From positions 2,728,001-2,792,000 of the forward strand of contig OZ257146.1 in assembly GCA_965279255.1 (NCBI GenBank): a stretch of DNA of 64,000 nt, given 5' to 3'. The DNA is from CAMFLJ01 sp965279255. GTDB taxonomy: Bacteria; Actinomycetota; Acidimicrobiia; Acidimicrobiales; Acidimicrobilacustridaceae. The notes below the pieces were generated by a model. It was not told the origin of the DNA. It saw only the letters and a program-made list of their open reading frames with translations, and did not search any database. The first letter of the stretch is position 1. Each line of letters begins with the position of its first letter. Shown here piece by piece: positions 52,379 to 60,408 of this stretch. A program made the translations under genes and the position numbers.

Positions 52379-53736
52379 CAGGCGGGACGGACCTGCGTGC
52401 CCGACGGGGTGTCCTCGACCACCCAACCGTCGGCGACCAGCTGATCGCGAAGCGCATCGGCCTGCGCCCAGTCCTTGGCGGCACGGGCCTCGTCGCGCCG
52501 ACGAGCCACAGCCAGCACCTCGGCCGGCACCTCGTCGCCGCCGGCGTCGAGCACCAGGCCGAGGGCCGCCGAGATCTCGAGGAACGCGGCGCCGAGGGAC
52601 GCCGCTTCGGCGCGGTCCTCCATGTCGAGCGCGGTGTTCGCCCGACGGCGGATCTCGGAGAGGAGAGCGACGACGCGAGGCGTGTCGAGGTCGGCGTCCA
52701 TGGCCGCCCGGAACCGCTCGAGCGCCTCGGCGTCGGCCGGCACCGACGGCAGCTCGGCATCGGCGAGGGACCGGGCGAGGGAGTCGAACTTCTTCAGCGC
52801 GGCGGCGGCGTCGTCGGTGGTGGCCTTCGAGATCTCGAGCGGTGTGCGGTAGTGGGCTCGCAGCACCAGCAGGCGGTAGGCCCGCGGGTCGGTCGACTCG
52901 ATGAGGTCGAGCAGGTTGGTGAAGTTGCCGAGGCTCTTCGACATCTTCTCGCCACCGACCTCGACGAAGCCGTTGTGCACCCAGTGCCGGGCGAAGGTGC
53001 GACCGGCGGCCACCGCCTGGGCCCGCTCGTTCTCGTGGTGGGGGAAGGCGAGGTCGAGCCCACCGCCGTGGATGTCGAAGCCGTCGCCGAGCAGGTCGAG
53101 CGACATCACGACGCATTCGGTGTGCCAGCCGGGGCGGCCATCACCCCAGGGCGAGGGCCACGAGGGCTCACCGGGCTTGGCGAACTTCCACAGGGCGAAG
53201 TCGATCGGCGAGCGCTTGTGCTCGGCGACCTCCACCCGGGCGCCGGCCTGCAGCGACTCGAGCGTCTGGCGGGCCAGCAGGCCGTAGTCGTCGACGACGG
53301 CCGGTGAGAAGTAGACGCCGTCGTCGGAGACGTAGGCGTCGCCGCGCTCGATGAGGCGGCCGATGAGCTCGACCATCTCGGGCACGTAGGCGGTGGCGTG
53401 GGGGTCGTGGTCGGGGCGTTCGACGCCGATGGCCTCCATGGCCTTCCACCACACGTCCTCGCACCGGACCGCGATCTCGGACCAATCGCGGCCTTCGTCG
53501 TTGGCCCGGTTGATGATCTTGTCGTCGATGTCGGTGATGTTCGAGACGTAGGTGACCTCGAGGCCCGACCACCGCAGGTAGCGCCGCAGCACGTCGAACA
53601 CGAGCGAGAACCGGCCGTGGCCGAGGTGCGGGGGCCCGTAGACCGTGGGCCCGCAGACGTACATCGACACCTTGCCGGGCTCACGGGGCTCGAAGGGGAC
53701 GACCTTCCCCTGGGCGGTGTCGAACAGCTGCAGCAC
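52378..53736 (-). CDS. cysS: Cysteinyl-tRNA synthetase
   Basis: 452 residues, normal CysRS length. Zinc ligands Cys28 (YVCGPTV) and Cys208 (GWHTECVVMS) with HH at 233-234, the HIGH-class signature as HLGH (37-40), and KMSKS at 264-268. The mycothiol ligase MshC is a shorter relative; the full anticodon-binding C-terminus here supports CysRS. The GTG lies 8 bases after a TAGCGT hexamer. Divergent from valS. Confidence 0.93.
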   Translation of the reverse strand: MLQLFDTAQGKVVPFEPREPGKVSMYVCGPTVYGPPHLGHGRFSLVFDVLRRYLRWSGLEVTYVSNITDIDDKIINRANDEGRDWSEIAVRCEDVWWKAMEAIGVERPDHDPHATAYVPEMVELIGRLIERGDAYVSDDGVYFSPAVVDDYGLLARQTLESLQAGARVEVAEHKRSPIDFALWKFAKPGEPSWPSPWGDGRPGWHTECVVMSLDLLGDGFDIHGGGLDLAFPHHENERAQAVAAGRTFARHWVHNGFVEVGGEKMSKSLGNFTNLLDLIESTDPRAYRLLVLRAHYRTPLEISKATTDDAAAALKKFDSLARSLADAELPSVPADAEALERFRAAMDADLDTPRVVALLSEIRRRANTALDMEDRAEAASLGAAFLEISAALGLVLDAGGDEVPAEVLAVARRRDEARAAKDWAQADALRDQLVADGWVVEDTPSGTQVRPA

Positions 53737-53744
53737 GGGAGGGA

Positions 53745-53750
53745 ACGCTA
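53745..53750 (-). promoter_or_regulatory. -10 element (TAGCGT), leaderless-type promoter of cysS
   Basis: TAGCGT on the minus strand ends 8 bases before the GTG at 53736. Confidence 0.4.
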
Positions 53751-53795
53751 CCCGCCACGGGAGACCCCACCGTGAGCGGGTTCCCGGTGGGGCGG

Positions 53796-53801
53796 TAGCC
53801 T
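53796..53801 (+). promoter_or_regulatory. -10 element (TAGCCT) of valS
   Basis: TAGCCT ends 9 bases before the ATG at 53811. No T-box-like leader fits in the 74-base divergent gap with cysS. Confidence 0.4.
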
Positions 53802-53810
53802 CGGCGGGCC

Positions 53811-56441
53811 ATGAGCACGACCGCCCCCACCCCCCGCGACAACTGGTCCGTCCCCGAGAAGCCGGGCCTCGACGGCCTCGAGGCCCGCTGGGACACGGCG
53901 TGGGAGGAGCAGGGCACCTACCGCTTCGACCGCACGGCCGACCGCGACGGCGTCTACTCGATCGACACGCCTCCCCCGACGGTGAGCGGCTCGCTCCACG
54001 TGGGCCACGTGTTCAGCTACACCCACACCGACACCATCGCCCGCTACCAGCGGATGCGGGGCAAGTCGGTCTTCTACCCGATGGGCTGGGACGACAACGG
54101 CCTGCCCACCGAGCGCCGGGTGCAGAACTACTACCTGGTCCAGTGCGACCCCACGCTCCCCTACGACCCCGACTTCGTCACCCCCACCCCGGTGTCGGAG
54201 CGCTCGAAGGACGAGCAGAAGGCGATGCCGGCCCCCATCAGCCGCCGCAACTTCATCGACCTCTGCAACACCCTCACCGCCGAGGACGAGAAGGCCTTCG
54301 AGAACCTGTTCCGCACCCTCGGCCTGTCGGTCGACTGGGAGCGCACCTACGCCACCATCGACGACCGCTCCCGGCGGGTCGCCCAGCGGGCATTCCTCCG
54401 CAACCTCCAGCGGGGCGAGGCCTACCAGGCCGAGGCGCCCGTGCTGTGGGACGTCGACTTCCAGTCGGCCGTCGCCCAGGCCGAGCTCGAGGACCGCGAG
54501 CGCGACGGCGCCTACCACCGGCTCGCCTTCCACGGCCCCGGCGGCGACGTCTTCATCGAGACCACCCGCCCCGAGCTGCTGCCGGCGTGCGTCGCCCTCG
54601 TGGCCCACCCCGACGACGAGCGCTACCAGCCGCTGTTCGGCTCCACCGTGCGCACCCCGCTCTTCGGCGTCGAGGTCGAGGTGCACCCGCACCCCCTGGC
54701 CGATCCGGAGAAGGGCTCCGGCATCGCCATGATCTGCACCTTCGGCGACCTCACCGACGTCATCTGGTGGCGTGAGCTGCAGCTCCCCACCCGGGCGATC
54801 GTCACCGCCAACGGCCGCCTGGGCGCCGCCGACGTCGAGGCCATGAGCCCCGAAGGCGCCGCGCTCTACGAGGCCGAGCTCAGCGGCAAGAAGATCGCCG
54901 GTGCCCAGCAGCGCATCGTCGAGCTGCTCCGCGAGTCGGGCGAGCTCGTCGGCGACCCGAAGAAGATCACCCACCCGGTGAAGTTCTACGAGAAGGGCGA
55001 CCGCCCGCTCGAGATCATCACGAGCCGCCAGTGGTACCTCCGCAACGGCGGCCGCGACACCGACCTGCGGGCCGCCCTGCTCGAGCGGGGCCACGAGCTG
55101 CACTGGCACCCGCCGCACATGCGGGTCCGCTACGAGAACTGGGTGAACGGCCTCAACGGCGACTGGCTCGTCAGCCGCCAGCGCTTCTTCGGCGTGTCGT
55201 TCCCGATCTGGTACCCGCTCGACGCCGACGGACAGCCCCTCTACGACTCGCCGATCCTGGCCGACGAGGCCGCCCTGCCGGTCGATCCCGCCACCGAGGT
55301 GCCTGCCGGCTACGACGAGGCCCAGCGCGACCAGCCCGGCGGCTTCACCGGCGACCCCGACGTCATGGACACGTGGGCCACGTCGTCGCTGACCCCGCAG
55401 ATCGCCACGGGCTGGGGCGAGGACCAGGACCTCTTCGAGCGCACGTTCCCGATGGACCTGCGCCCGCAGGCCCACGAGATCATCCGCACCTGGCTGTTCT
55501 CCACCGCCGTGCGCGCCCACCTCGAGCACGACTCGCTGCCGTGGACCAACGCCGGCATCTCGGGCTGGGTGCTCGATCCCGACCGCAAGAAGATGTCGAA
55601 GTCGAAGGGCAACGTGGTCACGCCCCTCGACCACCTCGAGAAGTTCGGCGCCGACGCCGTGCGCTACTGGGCCGCCAGCGGCCGCCCCGGCACCGACACC
55701 GCGTTCGACGAGGGCCAGCTCAAGGTCGGCCGCCGCCTCGCCATCAAGCTGCTCAACGCCAGCCGCTTCGCCCTCGGCCTCGGTGGCGGCGACGGTGCCG
55801 CCCGGGTCAACGACCTCTCCCTCGTCACCGAGCCCCTCGACCGGGCGATGCTCGCCGGTCTCGCCCGCCTGGTCGACGACGCCACCGCCGCCTTCGACGG
55901 CTACGACTACGCCCGGGCCCTCGAGCGCACCGAGGCGTTCTTCTGGGAGTTCTGCGACCAGTACCTCGAGCTGGTGAAGGGCCGGGCCTACGGCGGCCGC
56001 GGCGACGAGGCGGCGTGGTCGGCCCAGGCCGCCCTGCAGCTCGCCCTGTCGACCCTGCTGCGTCTCTTCGCCCCCTTCCTCCCGTTCGTCACCGAAGAGG
56101 TGTGGTCGTGGTGGCAGGAGGGCTCGGTGCACACCGCTCCGTGGCCCGACGCCTCGGTGCTGCGTGACGCCGCCGACGACGGCGACCCGCTCGCCTTCGC
56201 CATGGCCGCCGAGGTCCTGGGCGCGGTGCGCCGGGCCAAGACCGAGGCCAAGCGGTCACTGAAGTGGCCGGTCGACAGCGTGGTGGTGGCCGATCACGAG
56301 CCGCGGGCCAAGGCCCTCGAGTCGGTGGTCGACGACGTGCGCGAGGCCGCCAACGCCGCCGCCCTGACGGTGTCGGTGGCCGCCGAGGGCTCGATCACCG
56401 TCGAGCTCGCCCCCGAGCCCGACGAGCCCTCAGAGGTCTGA
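53811..56441 (+). CDS. valS: Valyl-tRNA synthetase
   Basis: 876 residues, class I synthetase. HVGH at 63-66 is the HIGH motif, the editing (CP1) domain includes FIETTRPELLPACVALVAHP, and KKMSKSKGN lies near residue 594. GMGWDDNGLPTERRVQNYY-type sequence (YPMGWDDNGLPTERRV) separates it from IleRS/LeuRS. The C-terminus lacks an obvious long coiled-coil tail seen in many bacterial ValRS. It ends in a strong hairpin shared with the convergent mscS gene. Confidence 0.95.
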   Translation: MSTTAPTPRDNWSVPEKPGLDGLEARWDTAWEEQGTYRFDRTADRDGVYSIDTPPPTVSGSLHVGHVFSYTHTDTIARYQRMRGKSVFYPMGWDDNGLPTERRVQNYYLVQCDPTLPYDPDFVTPTPVSERSKDEQKAMPAPISRRNFIDLCNTLTAEDEKAFENLFRTLGLSVDWERTYATIDDRSRRVAQRAFLRNLQRGEAYQAEAPVLWDVDFQSAVAQAELEDRERDGAYHRLAFHGPGGDVFIETTRPELLPACVALVAHPDDERYQPLFGSTVRTPLFGVEVEVHPHPLADPEKGSGIAMICTFGDLTDVIWWRELQLPTRAIVTANGRLGAADVEAMSPEGAALYEAELSGKKIAGAQQRIVELLRESGELVGDPKKITHPVKFYEKGDRPLEIITSRQWYLRNGGRDTDLRAALLERGHELHWHPPHMRVRYENWVNGLNGDWLVSRQRFFGVSFPIWYPLDADGQPLYDSPILADEAALPVDPATEVPAGYDEAQRDQPGGFTGDPDVMDTWATSSLTPQIATGWGEDQDLFERTFPMDLRPQAHEIIRTWLFSTAVRAHLEHDSLPWTNAGISGWVLDPDRKKMSKSKGNVVTPLDHLEKFGADAVRYWAASGRPGTDTAFDEGQLKVGRRLAIKLLNASRFALGLGGGDGAARVNDLSLVTEPLDRAMLAGLARLVDDATAAFDGYDYARALERTEAFFWEFCDQYLELVKGRAYGGRGDEAAWSAQAALQLALSTLLRLFAPFLPFVTEEVWSWWQEGSVHTAPWPDASVLRDAADDGDPLAFAMAAEVLGAVRRAKTEAKRSLKWPVDSVVVADHEPRAKALESVVDDVREAANAAALTVSVAAEGSITVELAPEPDEPSEV

Positions 56442-56469
56442 GCCCACCCTTCCGTCTCACCGACGCCCC

Positions 56470-56533
56470 CACCCCTCGAAAGGTGGCTCACCTCGTACAG
56501 CCGGCCGAAGCAGGTGAGCCAGCTTTCGGGGTG
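56470..56533. terminator. Long bidirectional inverted repeat between valS and mscS
   Basis: The arm 56470-56493 and the arm 56512-56533 are complementary over about 20 base pairs with one two-base bulge and one mismatch. The loop is about 18 bases. Placed exactly between two convergent stop codons. Confidence 0.7.
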
Positions 56534-56539
56534 GGTGGG

Positions 56540-57679
56540 TCAGTCGGAGGAGTCGCCGGCGTCGGATGACGACGCGGGCGGCGGGCCGTCGTCGTCGGGG
56601 CGCCGACCGGGAGCGGAGCCGGGCGGGACCTCGTCTCGCAGCACGACCTCGGTGGGACCACCGGCGTAGGCGAAGGCGATGCCGGCCAGGTCGAAGGCCG
56701 CTTTCAGGTGCCTGCGCAGCTCGCGCAGCAGGCCGAACTGCGAGCCGGGCCGGGTCTTGATGACCATGCGGACGACGACGCCGTCGCTGCCGAGCTCCTG
56801 CACGCCCCAGACGTCAGCCGCCTCGAGGACCTCTCGAGCCCAGCGCTCGTCGGCGGTGAGGTCGTCGGCGACGGCCTTCATCAGGTCGCAGACCCGGTCG
56901 AGGTCGGCCTGGTAGGGCACGACCACGTCGATGAGGGCCCGGGCCCACTCGTGGCTCTTGTTGGCGACCCGCGTGAGCTGCCCGTTGGGCACCCACCAGA
57001 CGTTGCCCTCGACGTCGCGCAGGCGGGTCGAGCGCAGGGTGATGGCCTCGACCGTGCCCTTGGCCTCGCCGCCGAGGTCGACGGTGTCGCCGACGCCGTA
57101 CTGGTCCTCGACCACGAGGAAGAACCCGGCGATGAAGTCGCGGACCATCGTCTGGGTGCCGAAGCCGAGGGCGACGCCGACGATGCCGGCGCCGGCGATG
57201 AGCGGCCCGAAGTTCACGCCGATCACGTCGAGGATCCAGACGGTGGCGACGAACCAGATGAAGGCGGTGGCGAGGGAGCGGAAGACCGCGGTGATGGTGT
57301 GCACCCGGGCCTCGGTGCGCACGTTCCACTCCTCGCTGCTGAGCAGCGCATCGGGGGTGCGCTCCCGGAGCTTCTCGAGGTGCTTGGTGCGGCGTCCGGG
57401 CTGGCCGAGGCGCCGCATCGAGCGCGTGACCAGCCAGCGGGTGATGCGGCTGGCGATGACCGCCACCACGATGATCAGGGCGATGGCGAGGGGTTTGGCC
57501 AGCAGCCAGTCGGCGACGCCGGCCCACGAGTCGGACCCGGTCCAGTCGTAGATCCACTCGCAGGCCCACGACTTCTGGGTGCCGCAGGCCTGGTCGAGGT
57601 TCGACAGGCTGTTGATCGCCTCGGCGGCGGGGTTCTGCAGCGTGGTGGTTGTCGCGGCCAGGAGCACGGGCCCCATCAT
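56540..57679 (-). CDS. Mechanosensitive ion channel of the MscS family
   Basis: 379 residues. Three transmembrane segments (about 60-82, 125-150, 155-175). The pore-lining helix and beta domain show MscS family sequence (AGAGIVGVALGFGTQTMVRDFIAGFFLVVEDQYGVGDTVDL), then the C-terminal alpha/beta cage and an acidic/Pro-rich tail. It would open under membrane tension to release solutes. The N-terminal ~55 residues contain two cysteines (QACGTQKSWACEW), likely extracellular and able to form a disulfide. Good AGGAG before the ATG. Confidence 0.9.
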   Translation of the reverse strand: MMGPVLLAATTTTLQNPAAEAINSLSNLDQACGTQKSWACEWIYDWTGSDSWAGVADWLLAKPLAIALIIVVAVIASRITRWLVTRSMRRLGQPGRRTKHLEKLRERTPDALLSSEEWNVRTEARVHTITAVFRSLATAFIWFVATVWILDVIGVNFGPLIAGAGIVGVALGFGTQTMVRDFIAGFFLVVEDQYGVGDTVDLGGEAKGTVEAITLRSTRLRDVEGNVWWVPNGQLTRVANKSHEWARALIDVVVPYQADLDRVCDLMKAVADDLTADERWAREVLEAADVWGVQELGSDGVVVRMVIKTRPGSQFGLLRELRRHLKAAFDLAGIAFAYAGGPTEVVLRDEVPPGSAPGRRPDDDGPPPASSSDAGDSSD

Positions 57680-57706
57680 CGACTCCTGTGTGGGTCCGGA
57701 CGCGGA

Positions 57707-57730
57707 TCGGGGCCCCCGGAGGGGCCCCGA
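57707..57730 (-). terminator. Stem-loop terminator of the superoxide dismutase gene
   Basis: TCGGGGCCCC (57707-57716) pairs with GGGGCCCCGA (57721-57730) around a CGGA loop, 20 bases past the sodB stop on the minus strand. Confidence 0.75.
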
Positions 57731-57749
57731 CCACGAGGGAGGAACTGGC

Positions 57750-58331
57750 TCAGGAAGCCAGGTTCTGGTTGACGAAGTCCCAGTTGATGAGGTTGTCGAG
57801 GACGACGTCGATGAACTTCGGCCGCGCGTTGCGGTAGTCGATGTAGTAGGCGTGCTCCCAGACGTCGATGGTCCAGAGCGCCTTCTGGCCGTGCTTGAGG
57901 GGCAGGTCGGCGTTGGCCGTCTTGGTGACCTCGAGCGTGCCGTTGTTGTCGATCAGCCACGCCCAGCCGGAGCCGAACTGGGTGATGCCGGCCTGGGTGA
58001 TCTGGGTGCGGAACTCGTCGTAGGAGCCGAACGAGGCGGTGATCTTGTCGGCCGCCGCACCGGTGGGGGCGCCGCCGCCGTTGGGGGCGAGGCCGTTCCA
58101 GAAGAAGGTGTGGTTCCAGACCTGCGCCGAGTTGTTGAACAGCGGGCCCTCGGCCTTGAGGATGATCTCCTCGAGCGAGAGGTCGGCGTCAGGCGTGCCA
58201 TCGACGGCCTTGTTCAGGTTGTCGACGTAGGTCTTGTGGTGCTTGCCGTAGTGGTACTCGATCGTCTCGGCGCTGATGTGCGGGGCGAGAGCGTCTTCTG
58301 CCCACGGAAGCGGGGGGAGCTCGAAAGCCAT
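57750..58331 (-). CDS. sodB: Iron superoxide dismutase
   Basis: 193 residues. Metal ligands His27 (YHYGKHHKTYV context), His74 (QVWNHTFFW), Asp156 and His160 (DVWEHAYYID). The Gln in SAQVWNH is the Fe-type signature, where Mn enzymes use a Gly in this position and a Gln in the C-terminal half. Cytosolic, no signal peptide. GGAAGGGA site before the ATG; a TAGCCT hexamer at 58383-58388 gives a leader of about 45 bases. Confidence 0.93.
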   Translation of the reverse strand: MAFELPPLPWAEDALAPHISAETIEYHYGKHHKTYVDNLNKAVDGTPDADLSLEEIILKAEGPLFNNSAQVWNHTFFWNGLAPNGGGAPTGAAADKITASFGSYDEFRTQITQAGITQFGSGWAWLIDNNGTLEVTKTANADLPLKHGQKALWTIDVWEHAYYIDYRNARPKFIDVVLDNLINWDFVNQNLAS

Positions 58332-58381
58332 GTGAGGGGATCCCTTCCTCGTCGGATGAACCGGAACAACGTGCGGCTGCC

Positions 58382-58398
58382 GAGGCTAGCGGAGCCTC
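58382..58398 (-). promoter_or_regulatory. sodB promoter region with an inverted repeat over the -10
   Basis: GAGGCT and AGCCTC flank AGCGG and overlap the minus-strand TAGCCT hexamer (58388-58383). A small operator or a weak hairpin. Confidence 0.35.
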
Positions 58399-58443
58399 CC
58401 GCAGACGGTGCGGGGCAGGCCGTCCGAGGTGGGTCGGGCGTCG

Positions 58444-58475
58444 GTGGTCGGCGCCGACTCGTCGGCACCGACCAC
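58444..58475 (-). terminator. Stem-loop terminator of the Rpf-like gene
   Basis: GTGGTCGG/CCGACCAC and GCCGA/TCGGC form 13 pairs with one mismatch around CTCG, 12 bases past the stop on the minus strand. Confidence 0.65.
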
Positions 58476-58486
58476 CTGCCCACGGA

Positions 58487-59188
58487 TCAGCGCAGGCCGA
58501 GCTTGCGGGAGCAGCCGGGCCAGGCGCCCCAGCCGGAGCTGGCCAGGATGCGCTCGGCGACGACGATCTGCTGCTCGCGGGTGGCGCCCGAGGCGGTGGC
58601 CGCGTAGGCCTGGCCGCCGTTGGCGTTCCAGGTGGCGTAGTGGAACATCAGGCCACCGGAGAACCCACCGGACACGGTGGGGTGGGCCCAGTTGCCACCG
58701 GTCTCGCACTGGGCGAGACGATCCCAGACGCTGCCGGAGGAGACGGCCGGCGCACTGGCGGACCGGGACGTCTGAGCCTTGGCCTGAGCCTGGGCCTCGG
58801 CCTGAGCGGTGCTCCAGCTGACCAGCGCGTAGAACGACTCGAGCTCGGCCTGCTGCTGGGCGAGCTCGGCGAACGAGGCCCGCTGCTCCGGGGTCCAGTC
58901 ACGGGTCTGCAGCTCGAAGAGCTGCTCCGGGGTGAGCGTGGACAGGGCGGCGAGGGACTCGTTGACCGCCTGGGCATCGAGCCACGCGGCGAGGGCCGGG
59001 TCGATGGTGGTGGTCGTGGTGGTGCTGCTCTCGACGGCGTCAGCCGCCGTCGCCACATCCACCGCTCCGTCACCCCCGCGGTCGATGGCGAACGCCGGCA
59101 GTGCGACGGCGGCCGTCAGGGCGACGGCTCCGATCGCGAACGTCCGGGCGTTGCGGCGGGTGCTACGAGGTGCGGTGTTCGGGGACAT
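58487..59188 (-). CDS. Secreted resuscitation-promoting-factor-like muralytic protein
   Basis: 233 residues. Signal peptide (TFAIGAVALTAAVALPAFA, about 16-34), a Thr-rich spacer, an Ala/Gln/Glu helical region (possible coiled coil, about 85-145), then a C-terminal transglycosylase-like Rpf domain (VWDRLAQCETGGNWAHPTV to WGAWPGCSRKLGL) with the catalytic Glu in CETGGNW and a conserved cysteine pair. Rpf proteins cleave peptidoglycan and aid growth resumption. Strong AAGGAG site; a stem-loop stands just upstream of it. Confidence 0.88.
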   Translation of the reverse strand: MSPNTAPRSTRRNARTFAIGAVALTAAVALPAFAIDRGGDGAVDVATAADAVESSTTTTTTIDPALAAWLDAQAVNESLAALSTLTPEQLFELQTRDWTPEQRASFAELAQQQAELESFYALVSWSTAQAEAQAQAKAQTSRSASAPAVSSGSVWDRLAQCETGGNWAHPTVSGGFSGGLMFHYATWNANGGQAYAATASGATREQQIVVAERILASSGWGAWPGCSRKLGLR

Positions 59189-59610
59189 CGGTAGAGCTCC
59201 TTCCGAGCAGATCGAAACCGATCTGCAACAAACAGCCCCCTACGCTGAAGCGCCTGTCACCGAAACGCAACGTTCAGTGACCGGAAATCATGTGACTCCA
59301 GCCACACGTTCGAACAGTTTCGCGCTCAGAGTGTTTGACTTATCCACATTGGTTGACGCTACGTGAGGTCGGTGTGACGGCCAACCACGCGCAAAAAGTC
59401 ATTTGAAATCAGCTCGGATGGCGCGATCGGCGTCATCGGGGGCCTGACCGCACCGGGTATCACGAGGGCCGGCCGTTCGAACACCTCAGCGGCCTCGAGC
59501 GGTGTCTCGGAACCCGCCGTTCATGACGACCAGGTTTCGAAGGCCGCCATTAGTACGTCGGCTAACCACTGCCGGACACGGCTCCCGCAGGGCGTTCCCC
59601 ACCGGAGTGC
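59189..59610 (-). promoter_or_regulatory. 422-base gap: leader and promoter of the Rpf-like gene
   Basis: The longest gene-free stretch in the window, AT-richer than its surroundings. On the minus strand it holds TTGGCC (59384-59379), a 17-base spacer and TAGCGT (59361-59356), giving a leader of about 160 bases. A perfect hairpin (59208-59225) lies just before the ribosome-binding site. I tested it by eye for the ydaO (c-di-AMP) riboswitch common before rpf genes and did not find its core. No small open frame looks coding. The left third next to msrA shows nothing distinctive. Confidence 0.5.
59208..59225 (-). promoter_or_regulatory. Leader stem-loop before the Rpf-like ribosome-binding site
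   Basis: CAGATCG and CGATCTG pair perfectly around a four-base loop, about seven bases upstream of AAGGAG. It could shield or expose the ribosome-binding site. Confidence 0.45.
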
Positions 59611-60267
59611 TCAGCCCTCCGGCGCGGTCAGGCCCACGGGGCACGCGAGGCCGGTGCCCCCGAGGCCGCAGTAGCCGTCGGGGTGCTTCGCCAGGTACTG
59701 CTGGTGCTCGTCCTCCGCGTAGAAGAACGGTCCCGCCGGGACGATCTCGGTCGTGACGTCGTCGAAGTGGGCGGCCCGGAGCACGGCGGCATAGCGGTCG
59801 CGGCTGGCGACCGCGTCGGCGTGCTGGTCGGCGGACGTCGTGAAGATCGCCGAGCGGTACTGGGTGCCCACGTCGTTGCCCTGGCGGTGGCCCTGGGTCG
59901 GGTCGTGGTTCTCCCAGACGCACCTCAGCACCTCGTCGCGGCTGATCCGCGCCGGGTCGAACACGACGACCACGGCCTCGGCGTGACCGGTCAGACCGGT
60001 GCAGACCTCGTCGTAGGTCGGGTTCGGGGTGTACCCGCCGGCGTAGCCCACGGCCGTCGTGATCACGCCCGGGAGCTCCCAGAGCTTGCGCTCGGCACCC
60101 CAGAAGCAGCCCATGGCCACGATCACCACCTCGCTGCCCTCCGGCCAGGGCGGCGTCATCGGCGTGCCCAGCACCAGGTGCGCGGCCGCCACCGGCATGG
60201 GTGTCGCCCGACCCGGCAGGGCGTCCTCGAGGGCGACCATGACGGGCTTCCTCCAGCCGAAGAACAT
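59611..60267 (-). CDS. msrA: Peptide methionine sulfoxide reductase A
   Basis: About 218 residues from the ATG at 60267. The catalytic GCFWGAE motif is at about residues 53-59 (Cys54), followed by GYAGGYTPNPTYDEVCTG, GNDVGTQYRSAIF and the C-terminal DGYCGLGGTGLACPVG with resolving cysteines. It reduces methionine-S-sulfoxide using thioredoxin. The start lies 6 bases after a TACGCT hexamer, which rules out the long open frame further upstream. Confidence 0.93.
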   Translation of the reverse strand: MFFGWRKPVMVALEDALPGRATPMPVAAAHLVLGTPMTPPWPEGSEVVIVAMGCFWGAERKLWELPGVITTAVGYAGGYTPNPTYDEVCTGLTGHAEAVVVVFDPARISRDEVLRCVWENHDPTQGHRQGNDVGTQYRSAIFTTSADQHADAVASRDRYAAVLRAAHFDDVTTEIVPAGPFFYAEDEHQQYLAKHPDGYCGLGGTGLACPVGLTAPEG

Positions 60268-60273
60268 GGGCCG

Positions 60274-60279
60274 AGCGTA
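60274..60279 (-). promoter_or_regulatory. -10 element (TACGCT), leaderless-type promoter of msrA
   Basis: TACGCT on the minus strand ends 6 bases before the ATG at 60267. Confidence 0.45.
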
Positions 60280-60372
60280 CCGACGCACCGGATCCGACGA
60301 CCGCCGACGACGGCGCGTCCGGCGGCGGTCGAGGATGGCCCGTGAACGCCGCGTGAAGGGGGGCCGAGCTGA

Positions 60373-60402
60373 TTGACATTTTGTTGAAGGCCACGGGACC
60401 AT
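60373..60402 (+). promoter_or_regulatory. Promoter of the molybdenum hydroxylase operon (TTGACA ... GACCAT)
   Basis: A consensus TTGACA (60373-60378), 18 bases, then GACCAT (60397-60402) ends 6 bases before the GTG at 60409, so transcript and start codon probably coincide. Confidence 0.5.
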
Positions 60403-60408
60403 GGCCGC

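Noticed and set aside
52378..53736. Mycothiol ligase MshC instead of CysRS
   Set aside because: The 452-residue length and complete C-terminal region fit CysRS.
59189..59610. ydaO-type c-di-AMP riboswitch before the Rpf-like gene
   Set aside because: The conserved core was not found on reading the leader; a covariance scan would decide.
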